Positions 17,493 through 27,600 of a DNA stretch of 64,000 bases are shown here, piece by piece (the first letter of the stretch is position 1; each line of letters starts with the position of its first letter). The DNA is from Planctomycetaceae bacterium (GTDB lineage: Bacteria; Planctomycetota; Phycisphaerae; Tepidisphaerales; Tepidisphaeraceae): NCBI GenBank assembly GCA_027487775.1, contig JAIYCY010000021.1, positions 186,001-250,000 of the forward strand, read 5' to 3'. The notes below the pieces were generated by a model, which did not search any database, was not told where the DNA came from, and worked only from the letters and a program-made list of their open reading frames with translations. The translations under genes were made by a program, and so were the position numbers.

Positions 17493-19662
17493 TCACTTTC
17501 GCCGTGACGAGAGGATGTATCGAGGCGCCGGCCGGGCGAAATCGGAAGCGCGTGACGCGTCCGCCGCGCCACTCGATGTCGACTGCGCATCCGCCCCGCG
17601 CACGTAGCCCGCCAACCGAGCCATCGGTCCACGACGGCGGCAGCGAAGGTAGCAGGTGGAGCAGCCAGCCGCCTTGCTCGTCCTTCATATGGCTCTGCAA
17701 CAGCATCTCCGCAACCCCCGCGGTGTAGCCGAAGTTCCCGTCGATCTGGAACGGCGGGTGCGTGTTGAAAAGATTCGGCTCCAGCGTGTGCGCGATCAGC
17801 TGACGAACGAGCTGCCCCGCCCGCAACCCGTCGTGCAGACGCGCCCAAAAGCACACCTTCCACGCCGTACTCCAACCCGTGCTCGCATCGCCACGCGCAT
17901 TCAGCGATACCTTGGCCGCCTCTGCCCATGCCGGCGATCCGATCGGCGTGATCTGTCGACCCGGATGCACGCCGAACAAATGCGAGATGTGCCGATGCCG
18001 GTTCGCCGGATCATCTACATCCTCCATCCACTCCTGCAATTGGCCCCATCGACCCACCTTCGGTCCCAGCAACTTCTCCCGTCGCTCTGCAATCCGCTCA
18101 CGCAAAGCCCGATCCACACCCAACGCCTCCGATGCCTCCAGAAAATTCGTGAACAGGTCCCAGACGATCTGCTGGTCGTACGAAACACCGCGCCTCGGCG
18201 TGCGGTCGGCCTCCTTTAGAATCACTCGCCCGTCCTGCTCAACGGGCCCGTGCTCAGGTGACCAGCCATCCGGCGTGATGAGCTTCCCCTCATGTTCGAT
18301 CAAACGCTCGTCCCACATGAGCGTCAGCTCACGCAACATGGGATAAGCACGATCTCGAAGAAACGTCTGATCTCCCGAGAACGCGTACGCTTCCCACAAG
18401 TGCTGCGAGAGCCACGCGCTGCCCGGAACGTTCATCGCCCATCCACTGTTCCCGCCCAACGTGTTGTTCGTGCTGTAAATGATCCAACCACTCGGTGTGC
18501 GAAGCTTGGGATCGGGGTTCAACCTCTGCGCCGCGGGTAAACTCTCGACCCAGTCAAACAACGGCCCTGCACATACCGCCAAGTTCGTCGTCTCGGCCGC
18601 CCAGTAGTTCATCTCAATGTTGATGTCGGTCGTGTACTGGCAATACCACGCCGGCTTCATGTCCTGATTCCAAACCCCTTGAAGATTCGCAGGCACCGTG
18701 CCCGGCCGCGAACTGGCAATCAACAGATATCGACCATACTGAAACAGCAGCGCCTCCAGCCCACGATCCGCCACGCCACGCCGATAATCATCAAGCCGCC
18801 GATCGGTCGGTACCGAACATTGATCATGATCGCCCAAATCAAAATGTACCCGCGCAAACAGCCCGCGATGATCCTTCACATGATCACCGCGAGTGACGGC
18901 ATAACCCTTCCGAACGGCAGCATCCAATGTCGTCCCAATCCACGTATCAGGCGATTCCCCACGCCAGCCCGAGGCGGGATCCAGCCGGTAGTCTGTCCCC
19001 GCGCTCAAGAATATCGTGACACCATCCGCTTCTGACACCACGATCGATTCGCCTTCAACCCTGATCGAACCGCCATCGAGAACCACACGGGCCTCAACCA
19101 CGTACGACATGCCGTTGGCGATCTTGCCCGCGTAGCGCAATCCGCCATGCCACGCCGACGTCCGTGCAGGCTCGCCTATCAATCGCCTCGCATCCGACAG
19201 CGCGATCCGCACGTCGATGCTCCCCGGAACACTCGCACTCAGTCGCATCGCAATCACGCGATCGGGATACGATGCAAACACCTCACGCGAATAATCGATG
19301 CCGTTGACTCGATACCGCACCTCCGAAATCGCCTTGTCGAGATCGAGTTCCCGGTGATACCTATCAGCAACAGCGTGTGCATCAGGAAAACTGATGAGCA
19401 AATCCCCAAGAGGTTCATAGTTGCCCATCTCACCGGTCTTGTTTCCGCCTGAACAGAGCGTGTGTTCGTTGAACTGCAACCGCTCGTTCAACAGCCCGCC
19501 AAAGAACATCGCACCCATGTACCCGTTACCCACCGGCAACGCCTCGATCCATTTCTCGGCTGGCTTGGAGAACCACAGGATCTGCGGGGCACATGAAAGG
19601 TCAGAAGACTCCTGCGCAACAACTACACTGGACGACGTCGTCTGAGAAGAAGATTTACCCAT
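17443..19662 (-). CDS. GH95 alpha-L-fucosidase (or alpha-L-galactosidase)
   Basis: The 739-residue enzyme has the GH95 signature from its N-terminus: [20 protein letters not shown] at residues 29-48, then GAMFFGG and [12 protein letters not shown]. Further motifs are YQRELDLD-like [53 protein letters not shown], and [11 protein letters not shown] before [13 protein letters not shown]. These cover the (alpha/alpha)6 barrel. The frame continues upstream to 19773, but ATG 19662 with GGAG just before it starts at the normal GH95 length and leaves the promoter free. No export signal is visible. GH95 enzymes hydrolyse alpha-1,2-L-fucosides by inversion, and some act on L-galactose. It heads a two-gene unit with the DUF5703 paralogue. 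Confidence 0.92.
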   Translation of the reverse strand: MGKSSSQTTSSSVVVAQESSDLSCAPQILWFSKPAEKWIEALPVGNGYMGAMFFGGLLNERLQFNEHTLCSGGNKTGEMGNYEPLGDLLISFPDAHAVADRYHRELDLDKAISEVRYRVNGIDYSREVFASYPDRVIAMRLSASVPGSIDVRIALSDARRLIGEPARTSAWHGGLRYAGKIANGMSYVVEARVVLDGGSIRVEGESIVVSEADGVTIFLSAGTDYRLDPASGWRGESPDTWIGTTLDAAVRKGYAVTRGDHVKDHRGLFARVHFDLGDHDQCSVPTDRRLDDYRRGVADRGLEALLFQYGRYLLIASSRPGTVPANLQGVWNQDMKPAWYCQYTTDINIEMNYWAAETTNLAVCAGPLFDWVESLPAAQRLNPDPKLRTPSGWIIYSTNNTLGGNSGWAMNVPGSAWLSQHLWEAYAFSGDQTFLRDRAYPMLRELTLMWDERLIEHEGKLITPDGWSPEHGPVEQDGRVILKEADRTPRRGVSYDQQIVWDLFTNFLEASEALGVDRALRERIAERREKLLGPKVGRWGQLQEWMEDVDDPANRHRHISHLFGVHPGRQITPIGSPAWAEAAKVSLNARGDASTGWSTAWKVCFWARLHDGLRAGQLVRQLIAHTLEPNLFNTHPPFQIDGNFGYTAGVAEMLLQSHMKDEQGGWLLHLLPSLPPSWTDGSVGGLRARGGCAVDIEWRGGRVTRFRFRPAGASIHPLVTAKVNGTDRHVRVDAVWHTA

Positions 19663-19743
19663 GATGCTCCGCTGTGATAAACGATCTGTCCGAATCCGTT
19701 CATGCTCAAAGTAAGGGCTCGCCAGGCTCAGGACTTCCACCAT

Positions 19744-19770
19744 AAAAGTATACGTAGCAATTGAATCGTT
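19744..19770 (-). promoter_or_regulatory. Promoter and operator-like site D of the GH95 gene
   Basis: On the minus strand TTGAAC is followed after 15 bases by TATACT (19747-19752). The site TTGCTACGTATACTTTT covers the -10 box. It matches site A over TTGCTAC-TA and site E over ACGTATACTT. The predicted leader is about 80 bases. Confidence 0.48.
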
Positions 19771-19774
19771 CAAC

Positions 19775-20169
19775 GGCTTTTGCGATTTCTCGGAGGTTGC
19801 TCGAATCCGATTCGAACAAGATGAGCGATCGGCGTCCCGATCCGGATTGGTTCATCACGGGTTTGCACAAATCGGCTCGGAAGATTCACCGGCGATGGTG
19901 AATGATCGACCGATCAATCACTCCAAGCACTCGGCTGACCGCAGCCCATCACATGCCGATTTGTTCTCTACACCCACCATCAACCGCGAAACAGGCAGGC
20001 AACGTTCCCGCAATCAGGCCGACGTGCAATGGTCATCCATCGCCAGGAAGCTTGCTTCAATCAAGAAGCTTCAGGCAACACGCGTGAAGCCTCATGCCGC
20101 TTCTCGGACAACTACCCAGAATGAAACGGGCGACCACGATCCGCAACTCAACCCCTAGCGGCCACACCA
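19775..20169. other. Intergenic region with no recognised gene
   Basis: About 390 bases between the GH95 promoter and the stop of the prepilin-like gene. I see only short hairpins (for example GAAGC/GCTTC near 20050) and no credible coding frame with a start signal. Confidence 0.5.
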
Positions 20170-21057
20170 TCATCGACGGTCATTGGTCGGCGACCAAAGA
20201 TGAAATCTTGGAAAAATCGCACCGCGATCCGTCTCACCCGGCTCAAGGGCCTCCACATGAAAGTCCGCCATCAGATAGTTCATCTTTCCCCTCTTCCCGC
20301 CCGGATGTATTCCGCGAACCGAGCCCAGACCCTGCGTCTGCCAGACAATACTGCTCGTGCCAGCAGGGGGCGGAGACGCCTGACTCGCATCACCATAATC
20401 ACGCGCACCCAACCAACTGAAGACGTCGTTGGCTGACCCAGGCCACTTGATGACCGGAAAATCGAACATCAAAATCGTCTCCGCCGATCGACGAAGCTTG
20501 CCCGCACGCAGAGGTCGATACATGCTCGCGCCGCTCACCACCGGATGAGGCGACCACACTGACACGATCCGACTGTTGATCCCATAGCTTCTCGGATTCA
20601 CCAGATTGGCAAACCCACTCGCCGCCGCGCGAATGCCATCATCCTCGCCGCATCGCCACACATTGTCCGCACTCGTCAACCGCTTGGGCGCATACGACAA
20701 CCGCATCTCATCCTGCGTCAACTTACGCCCGTCATACGCACCCAGCAGATCGTCCCACGAAACATAAAGATCCGGATCCCCCACCTGATTCCATGCGCCC
20801 GTGCGATACCCGATCCCACTCGAAAATCGCGGCGTGAAAGAACCCTTGTTGTCGTTGATGTACATCTGCATCGCCACACCCAACTGCTTGAGATTGCTCA
20901 AGCACTGAGTCGCCACCGCTGAACGGCGAACCCGACCCAATGAGGGCAGCAACAACGAAACCAACACCGCAATGATCCCAATCACCACCAACAACTCAAC
21001 CAAAGTAAAGCCACGTACGACTCGCTTCGATGCACATCTGATATTGGAGTGACGCAT
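20170..21057 (-). CDS. Prepilin-like (H-X9-DG type) exported protein
   Basis: The 295-residue protein begins with a type IV prepilin/type II pseudopilin leader: a basic [16 protein letters not shown] segment cut before [20 protein letters not shown], with the conserved Glu at +5. The start at 21057 is chosen for its GGAGG site 6 bases upstream, over earlier in-frame ATGs. The body has [17 protein letters not shown], normal for this large planctomycete family, and ends with [21 protein letters not shown]. That tail corresponds to the H-X9-DG motif but carries Asp-Phe instead of Asp-Gly. Family members are exported by a type II secretion or pilus-like machine; the function is unknown. It is divergent from a PEP-CTERM gene at 21401. 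Confidence 0.85.
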   Translation of the reverse strand: MRHSNIRCASKRVVRGFTLVELLVVIGIIAVLVSLLLPSLGRVRRSAVATQCLSNLKQLGVAMQMYINDNKGSFTPRFSSGIGYRTGAWNQVGDPDLYVSWDDLLGAYDGRKLTQDEMRLSYAPKRLTSADNVWRCGEDDGIRAAASGFANLVNPRSYGINSRIVSVWSPHPVVSGASMYRPLRAGKLRRSAETILMFDFPVIKWPGSANDVFSWLGARDYGDASQASPPPAGTSSIVWQTQGLGSVRGIHPGGKRGKMNYLMADFHVEALEPGETDRGAIFPRFHLWSPTNDRR

Positions 21058-21400
21058 GTTTGACCTCCGCATGTCAACCTCGCTCCAGCAGTTCCAGACA
21101 TCGCTCCGCGGCGACCCCGAAACGCCCATTGCTGTGCTCCCAATATCCCGAGGACCCTCGCTACAACCTAGACCAGATTGCGAGTTCATCTTAATCATTT
21201 GCGTCACTCACAACTCAAACCCAAAGACCCGCACCTCATCCATATCAGTCCGGAAGACGACATGCCCTATCCACTCCGCGCGACGCAAACACGTAATTCA
21301 TTGACGCAAAATCTTCGACCACGAGCTGACTCAAGATGTCATACTTTGGATAAGTGCAGTTGCCCGAAAATGGCAAGATCAATTCTTTGGAGGAGGAATC
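21058..21400. other. Divergent intergenic region upstream of two exported proteins
   Basis: About 340 bases that must hold the promoters of the prepilin-like gene and the PEP-CTERM gene. A GGAGGAGGAATC ribosome binding site precedes ATG 21401. No convincing copy of the fucosidase operator was found. Confidence 0.45.
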
Positions 21401-24400
21401 ATGTCCGGTCAATTTTCATCGCGAATACGTCGATTTTCACTTGTTAAGGCCGTGATTGCGGTCGCTGCACCGCTCTCTTTCGCGCAAACGAACACATGGG
21501 ACGGCGGCGGTACCGACGACCTGATCAGCGACAACGTCAACTGGAACAACAACACCTTGCCGGCGTTCACCTCGGCGACGCAGGCGCTGTTCGCCGGTTC
21601 GACCCGCCTCAACCTGGTGGTGAACACCAACGTCGCGTTCGGACCGTCGAGTTCAGGAAGTCCACCGGCAGCTGCGATCGCGTTCAGCAGCAACTTCAAC
21701 CTCAGCGCAACCGGCGGATCCGGTATCACGCTGTACGGATCAAGCTCTGGGAGCTTCCCTGTCATTCGCACCAACAGCGCCGCGACCGGCGTCACCATTG
21801 GCGCGCCCATTCGCATCTTCGCGACTTCCCCAGCGGCGTCACCCTTGGGCAACCTGCTGGTGCTCGCGGCAAACAACGCCACTTCTGTCACCGCGCTCAA
21901 CATCACCGGCGACCTGTCGCTGGCCAGCGGCAGTACGGCCTCGACTTACGACATTCGCTTCTCCGCGGGCTCGGGCGCGACGACGGCCCTCAGCAATGTA
22001 CGCATCGGGGGTGCCATCTCCGGCTTGGGTTCGCTCGCCAACGGGGGCTTCAACTGGGGTGGCGACCTGATCATTGCCAACAATCAGTCCCTCTCCAGCA
22101 GCAACATCAACATCAACAACGGCTCGGGCTGGGGCACCATCAACGGGCGACTGGTGCTGGGCGAATCGACCTCCCATGTCCAGACATGGAACAACATCAC
22201 GCTGAACAACTCGCTCAAGCTGATCATCGCCGGCGATATCACCGCCAACACCTTCGCCTCAACAGCAACCTCCTTCTCGCCACGTATCCTCGGAAACGCC
22301 TCCGGTGGAACTCTCAAACTCAGCTCAGGATCCATCGCTTCCCACGTTGCCATCGGCGGAACAGGTGCAAACGAAAACAACCTCAATCTCGTCAAGCAGA
22401 ATCCGGGGACATTGACCCTCTCTGGAAACAAAACCTACACCGGATCAACCCAAATCAACGGCGGTACGCTCGTCTTGGACGGATCTCTCGCATCACCCAT
22501 CACACTCAACGCTGGAGCGACTCTCAGCGGCGAAGGATCCACCAGTGCCTCTCTCACCTTCGGACACGGAACGAGCACACTCAACTTTAATCTCGCCACA
22601 CCAACCGCAGCTCTCACCGCCAACAACGTCCTTACGGCAGGCTCGCCAAACGTCATCGTCACTCCTTCTGCCACCGTCACCCATGGGATATACACAGTCC
22701 TCAAGACCACCTCAGGATTCGGATCTACTCCACTCTCAACCTTCGCTCTCGCTACTCGCGCTGGATCCCTCTCCTACTCAGGCAACGATCTGATCTACGC
22801 CGCCTCGGCAGCAACTGCCGCCAGCCTCGTCTGGACTGGCACCGATCCGACCAATCCCTCAGCCTGGGATACCGTCAACACCGTCAACTGGACCAATACC
22901 GGAAGCCCGGACCGCTTCTACACCGGTGATGCCGTCAGATTCGATGACTCCGCGTCGTCCTTCATCGTCAATGCCCTGCCGGATTCTCAATCGCCGGGAT
23001 CGATCACCATCAGCAATACCTCGCCCTATACGTTCAACGGCGCGATCACCGGCAGCGGATCACTCACGAAATGGAACGGCGGATCCGCAACCTTCAACGG
23101 CCCTCTGACCCGCAACGCTGGTATCATCGTCCATGCCGGCACGCTCAGCTTCGCCAACGCCACCAACTCCATCACTGGCGGAATCACCGTCAACGGCGGT
23201 GAACTGCGATTCGCAGGATCGGTCGCAAACTCACTCAGCTCACAACCCCTCACGCTCGCAGGCGGCACCATCGCTTACACCGGATCCGCCACCACAACCA
23301 ACGATACCCAGACCATCAACATCAATAACGTCAGCAGTATCAAAGTCGACACTTCCAAAAACCTCACCTGGCGCGTCGGTGGAAAAATCTCCGGCAACGC
23401 CAACTGGACCAAATCCGGAAACGGCATCCTCGCCCTCGGACGAAACTCAGATACAGGACCCGCCAACGACTTCACAGGCTCCCTCACCGTCACTGCTGGA
23501 ACCCTGGACATCCGACACCCAGATTCACTCGGCTCCACCAACGCACCCACCAACATCCAGACCGCTACACTCCTCGTCCAAAACTTCGGCCAATCACCAG
23601 GCACTCGAAGCTACGCCGAACCACTCAACTTCGCCGGAATCTCTTTCCTGACAAACCTCAATCAGGAAATCAAAGCCTTCGTCACACAATTCACCGGAAC
23701 CCTCAACGTCAGCGGTACACTCGCATTGTCCACCGCCATCACCCCCGGCAGCACTTCACCCTCCCTGCAATTCAACACTGCGTCGATCATCACCACGACC
23801 GCTTCTGAAATCGTACTCGGCCGCAGAGCCGACTCTTACCCCAGCACCATCGATCCCCTCGATGCTCAATCCATCACGATCAGCAGTCCAATCTTGGGCC
23901 CCGGTTCACTCAGCACCGATGCCTCGGCTTCACCGGCATCCATCTACATCCTCAACGGATCTCACGCGTACACCGGAAACACCACCATCAATGCGGCATC
24001 GCTCCTCGTCAATGGCACTTACACCGGTGGCGGATCATTCTTCGTCAATGCAGGCACGCTCGGCGGAAATGGATCCATCACCGGCGACGTCTCACTCAAC
24101 TCAGCCGAAGCAACACTGTCTCCTGGTTCAAGCATCGAATCACTCAATGTCGTCGGCAGCATCTCGCTGAACTCAGGCTCGATCATCATTGAATTCGACG
24201 GCACGAACCCGAATCCCATCGACTCACTCAACCTCACCGAATCACTCGATCTCGGATCTTCCTCCCTGATCCTCAGTCAGATCGGAGCAAATCTCGATCC
24301 CACGCAGTCATATGTCTTCATGACCTACGGCAATCTCGTTGGATCATCATTCGCTCATGTCTCCGGACTTCCATCAACCCACTCCATTCAATACAACTTC

Positions 24401-24496
24401 GCAGGCAACAACATCGCGATCGTACCCATCCCAGAACCAACCATCCCCGGAATACTGCTCGCCACACTCAGCCTGATCCTTCGCCGAACTCGATGA
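21401..24496 (+). CDS. Large PEP-CTERM beta-helix protein
   Basis: The 1031-residue exported protein has a signal peptide (residues 1-29: basic start, VKAVIAVAAPLSFA) and a GGAGGAGG ribosome binding site. The mature part opens with NTWDGGGTDDLISDNVNWNN, a frequent start of autotransporter-associated repeat proteins. Repeats such as NLVKQNPGTLTLSGNKTYTG, GSTQINGGTLVLDGSL and HAYTGNTTINAASLLVNG recur through the chain (near residues 330-350, 550-600 and 850-890). The C-terminus IPEPTIPGILLATLSLILRR is a PEP-CTERM anchor. The expected location is the cell surface or matrix after exosortase processing. No enzymatic motif is seen. Confidence 0.88.
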   Translation: MSGQFSSRIRRFSLVKAVIAVAAPLSFAQTNTWDGGGTDDLISDNVNWNNNTLPAFTSATQALFAGSTRLNLVVNTNVAFGPSSSGSPPAAAIAFSSNFNLSATGGSGITLYGSSSGSFPVIRTNSAATGVTIGAPIRIFATSPAASPLGNLLVLAANNATSVTALNITGDLSLASGSTASTYDIRFSAGSGATTALSNVRIGGAISGLGSLANGGFNWGGDLIIANNQSLSSSNININNGSGWGTINGRLVLGESTSHVQTWNNITLNNSLKLIIAGDITANTFASTATSFSPRILGNASGGTLKLSSGSIASHVAIGGTGANENNLNLVKQNPGTLTLSGNKTYTGSTQINGGTLVLDGSLASPITLNAGATLSGEGSTSASLTFGHGTSTLNFNLATPTAALTANNVLTAGSPNVIVTPSATVTHGIYTVLKTTSGFGSTPLSTFALATRAGSLSYSGNDLIYAASAATAASLVWTGTDPTNPSAWDTVNTVNWTNTGSPDRFYTGDAVRFDDSASSFIVNALPDSQSPGSITISNTSPYTFNGAITGSGSLTKWNGGSATFNGPLTRNAGIIVHAGTLSFANATNSITGGITVNGGELRFAGSVANSLSSQPLTLAGGTIAYTGSATTTNDTQTININNVSSIKVDTSKNLTWRVGGKISGNANWTKSGNGILALGRNSDTGPANDFTGSLTVTAGTLDIRHPDSLGSTNAPTNIQTATLLVQNFGQSPGTRSYAEPLNFAGISFLTNLNQEIKAFVTQFTGTLNVSGTLALSTAITPGSTSPSLQFNTASIITTTASEIVLGRRADSYPSTIDPLDAQSITISSPILGPGSLSTDASASPASIYILNGSHAYTGNTTINAASLLVNGTYTGGGSFFVNAGTLGGNGSITGDVSLNSAEATLSPGSSIESLNVVGSISLNSGSIIIEFDGTNPNPIDSLNLTESLDLGSSSLILSQIGANLDPTQSYVFMTYGNLVGSSFAHVSGLPSTHSIQYNFAGNNIAIVPIPEPTIPGILLATLSLILRRTR

Positions 24497-24610
24497 ACAC
24501 CGCCGACCATGGACTGTTGTCGTTGTCAACATTCATCGTTCACACAGAGTCTGCGCGTGAGACATCTCTTCACTGGTGACTCAGTCAGTTGCGGATGTCT
24601 GGTATGTCGC

Positions 24611-27600
24611 TCATTCGGAGGATTCGGATGACAGCGTCGGGAGCGTGCGGAACCCATTTTGCTTGATCATCAGCAGATCTGACGCGTTGACGATGCCGTC
24701 GCCGTTCAGATCTGCATCGGGGTTCATGCCTGTGGCAACGGTCAGATACCAATTCTGGCGGACCAGCAGTTGGTCAAAGGAATCGACGCGACCGCTGCCG
24801 TTGGCATCGCCGGCGAGGCGGAACAAGTCGTCCTTTGTGGAACCGGTGGTGCGCTTGAACACGACGGTGTTGTCTGCATTTCCATCCGTGTCCTGAAGGA
24901 GATTGTCTGACAGATCCTTGACCATCGAACGATCGATGCGGAGCGTGTATCGTGCAGTGCTTAGTCGCGTGGCATTGCTCCCGCCGAATCCGTCCGTGGT
25001 TAGATCGACCGTCAGTTCGAATCGGTCGGCATTCCATGCATAGCGCGACGCATTGAGCCAGCTGAGTACCGATCCCGTCGACGCCAAGACCAACTGCACT
25101 GCAGAGCTGATTGATGCGCTGGCAATGAGTTCCGGAATGTTGGTCGCTTCATTGAATTGGAGGACCAGCTTCGTCAGGTTGGAGCGTTGAAGCCCGCCGT
25201 CGTTGATCTTGAAGGACGTTACCGTCGGCGGGGCGAGGTCGACCACCGTCAGTTCGACGCTCGCAGTCGATGTCAGCCCCATGTCATCTGCCACGGTGTA
25301 GTTGAATGTGTCTGAACCTAAATAGCCGGGATTCGGCCTATAGAAGAGGATGTTGTTGTCAATGAAGACCTGACCATGTACGGGCGTGGTGACTTGGACG
25401 ATCGTCAACAGTTCCTGCTCCGGGTCGACGTCGTTCGCAAGAACGTTAAGGGGCGTGAAATCGGCATTCTGCTGGACGGTCACAGCATCGGGGAAGGCAA
25501 TCGGCGGGGCATTGGGCGGAATCCTATCGAAGCGGATGTTGTCCAGTGCAACGGATGAATCAATGGATGATCCGATCAGTTCGAATCTGATGGTCGTCAT
25601 GCGACCCCGAAGCGACTCAGGAATCTCGATCGAAGCGGTATAGCCGGTGGGATAGCTGGGGATGGGTAATGAATCGAGTACCTGCGTCCCCGTGTGGTCG
25701 GTTGCTGAGATTCGCAGAACATTGCCTGCGCTCGATCCATCGAGCACGTCGACATCCATGACGATCGAGTCTGTGTCGTGAGGCAGGTAGAGACGATTGT
25801 GAGTGCGATAGTGGGGGTCCCAGTCGAACAACGTTGGTGGGCTTAGTCGCAGCCGACCCTGGACCACGGATCCGCCGCCGCCTCCGCCGTGGAAAGACCA
25901 GCCCGCGAGCGCATCGTTGCCCAATTCCTCAAGATCAAAGTCACCCATGCTGAAGTCGGTACGCGCCATGTGATCGTCCAGATCATTGGCACCTCCGGGA
26001 AAACGATAGGCGTTTGCGGGGTTGATCGGATCGACTCTGCTTCCGACAAAGCCGTGGATCGCACCATCGAAGTCGAATCCGCCTCGGTCGAGCCAGCGCG
26101 TCAATCCCATATCCGCGCCGCGACCATCGGAATACCAACCGGAGTCCTCGGAGCCGGGGTCGACGGTCCCGAAGTACCAGTTGATAGGATCCGAATGAGC
26201 GTCGGTGCCGCTCACGCCCGGATAGCCCGTGATATCCAGATCAAACGACTCGCTATCAACCAGAAACGGAAGGTTGCGTCCGCTCGGAACCACAGGCAGC
26301 CCGGCCACCTGCCAGACGTGGTCCATCAACATGATGTTGGACCAGGGTTGCGGACCAGGGTCATGAAATGATCCGTCGAACGGGACGTCGCCTTCATCAA
26401 AGTCATGAACATCGAGGAGTGTCATGTAGTCCACTGGAATGCCATACACCCCCATCCTTTGCGCCAACTCACTGGCAACGACAGTGCCTCGACTATGACC
26501 GATCAGGTGAAACGAATCGCTCAAACTGGGTTCTCTGGGCGTGACAAGACCGGCATGCACGAGAGAGGCGAACAGTGCGTCGGCAGATGCCTCGGCCTGC
26601 CCGGAGACGCTATCGTTGCTGGCGGCAGCCCAATCATGAACGACAATGATTTGTCCGAAGGGGTCATCCCAATGAGCAAAGGCCGTTCGGTTGTCCCGGT
26701 AAAGCAGGCCGTCGTCAGGATCATAAACATAGACACGTCCCCCCTCGTAAGCCGACAACAACGCGGTGATGTTATCCACGCCCCAATAGTCGTCGATCGG
26801 ATCAAATCCGCCGAGGAGACCTCCACCACTCAACTTAAATCCGTGTAGCAGGGTGGTGATGCCAGTGGTCACCGGATCACGCGCCGAGGGCTCAACTGTG
26901 ATGCCGCCGAGTTGAGGGAAGTCGACGTTGCTATACACCACGGTTTGGGCATTGTTTTGCACATCGGTCAACCGGACGTCGAACCAGAGTTGTTCCCTCG
27001 TCCAACCCAGATCGGTTGCATCCAAGCTCGCCGTCACCGTCGCAGTGCCTACTGATCCTGGCAAGGTGATGACGGTCGACAAAACGGTCTGTTCGACATA
27101 AGCGTTGTAAGCGATCAACTCAACACGCGTAGCACGCGCAGACGGACCTACAACATCCAATGCGATGCTCAGAGAACGTGCAAATCCGTCGTCATCGATA
27201 TCCACAATGTTTCCCACGCGAACACCCGACACTGCGAATGGGCGTGCGATCTGGACAATGTCGGAAGACACGTTGTTGATTTCATTGGACTCGGCGGTCG
27301 TGCCGGTTGCGTCGGCGAGGAGTGCGAAGGTGATCGATCCTGCGCCCGGGTAGCCCGGCGGTGGGATCATCGGCAGGCCTTGTAGATGTGTGAGTCCCCA
27401 GGTTTCTCCGGGTAGTAGAGGTGGCACATTGAAACTGTTGAGAAGGACATCGTCGGAATCCCCGATTGTTCCATTGGAGGACATGACCAACCGGGCTGTA
27501 CCGCCATTGGACCGGGCGTCCCCTTGATTACGAATACCGATCTCGAATCCTTCGTGAGCGCCCCACTCGAAGGGTTCAGACAATGCATCGAACGAAGGAA

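Noticed and set aside
19663..19773. TTG start (19773) for the GH95 gene
   Set aside because: It would overlap the promoter and site D; ATG 19662 gives the family length and has GGAG upstream.
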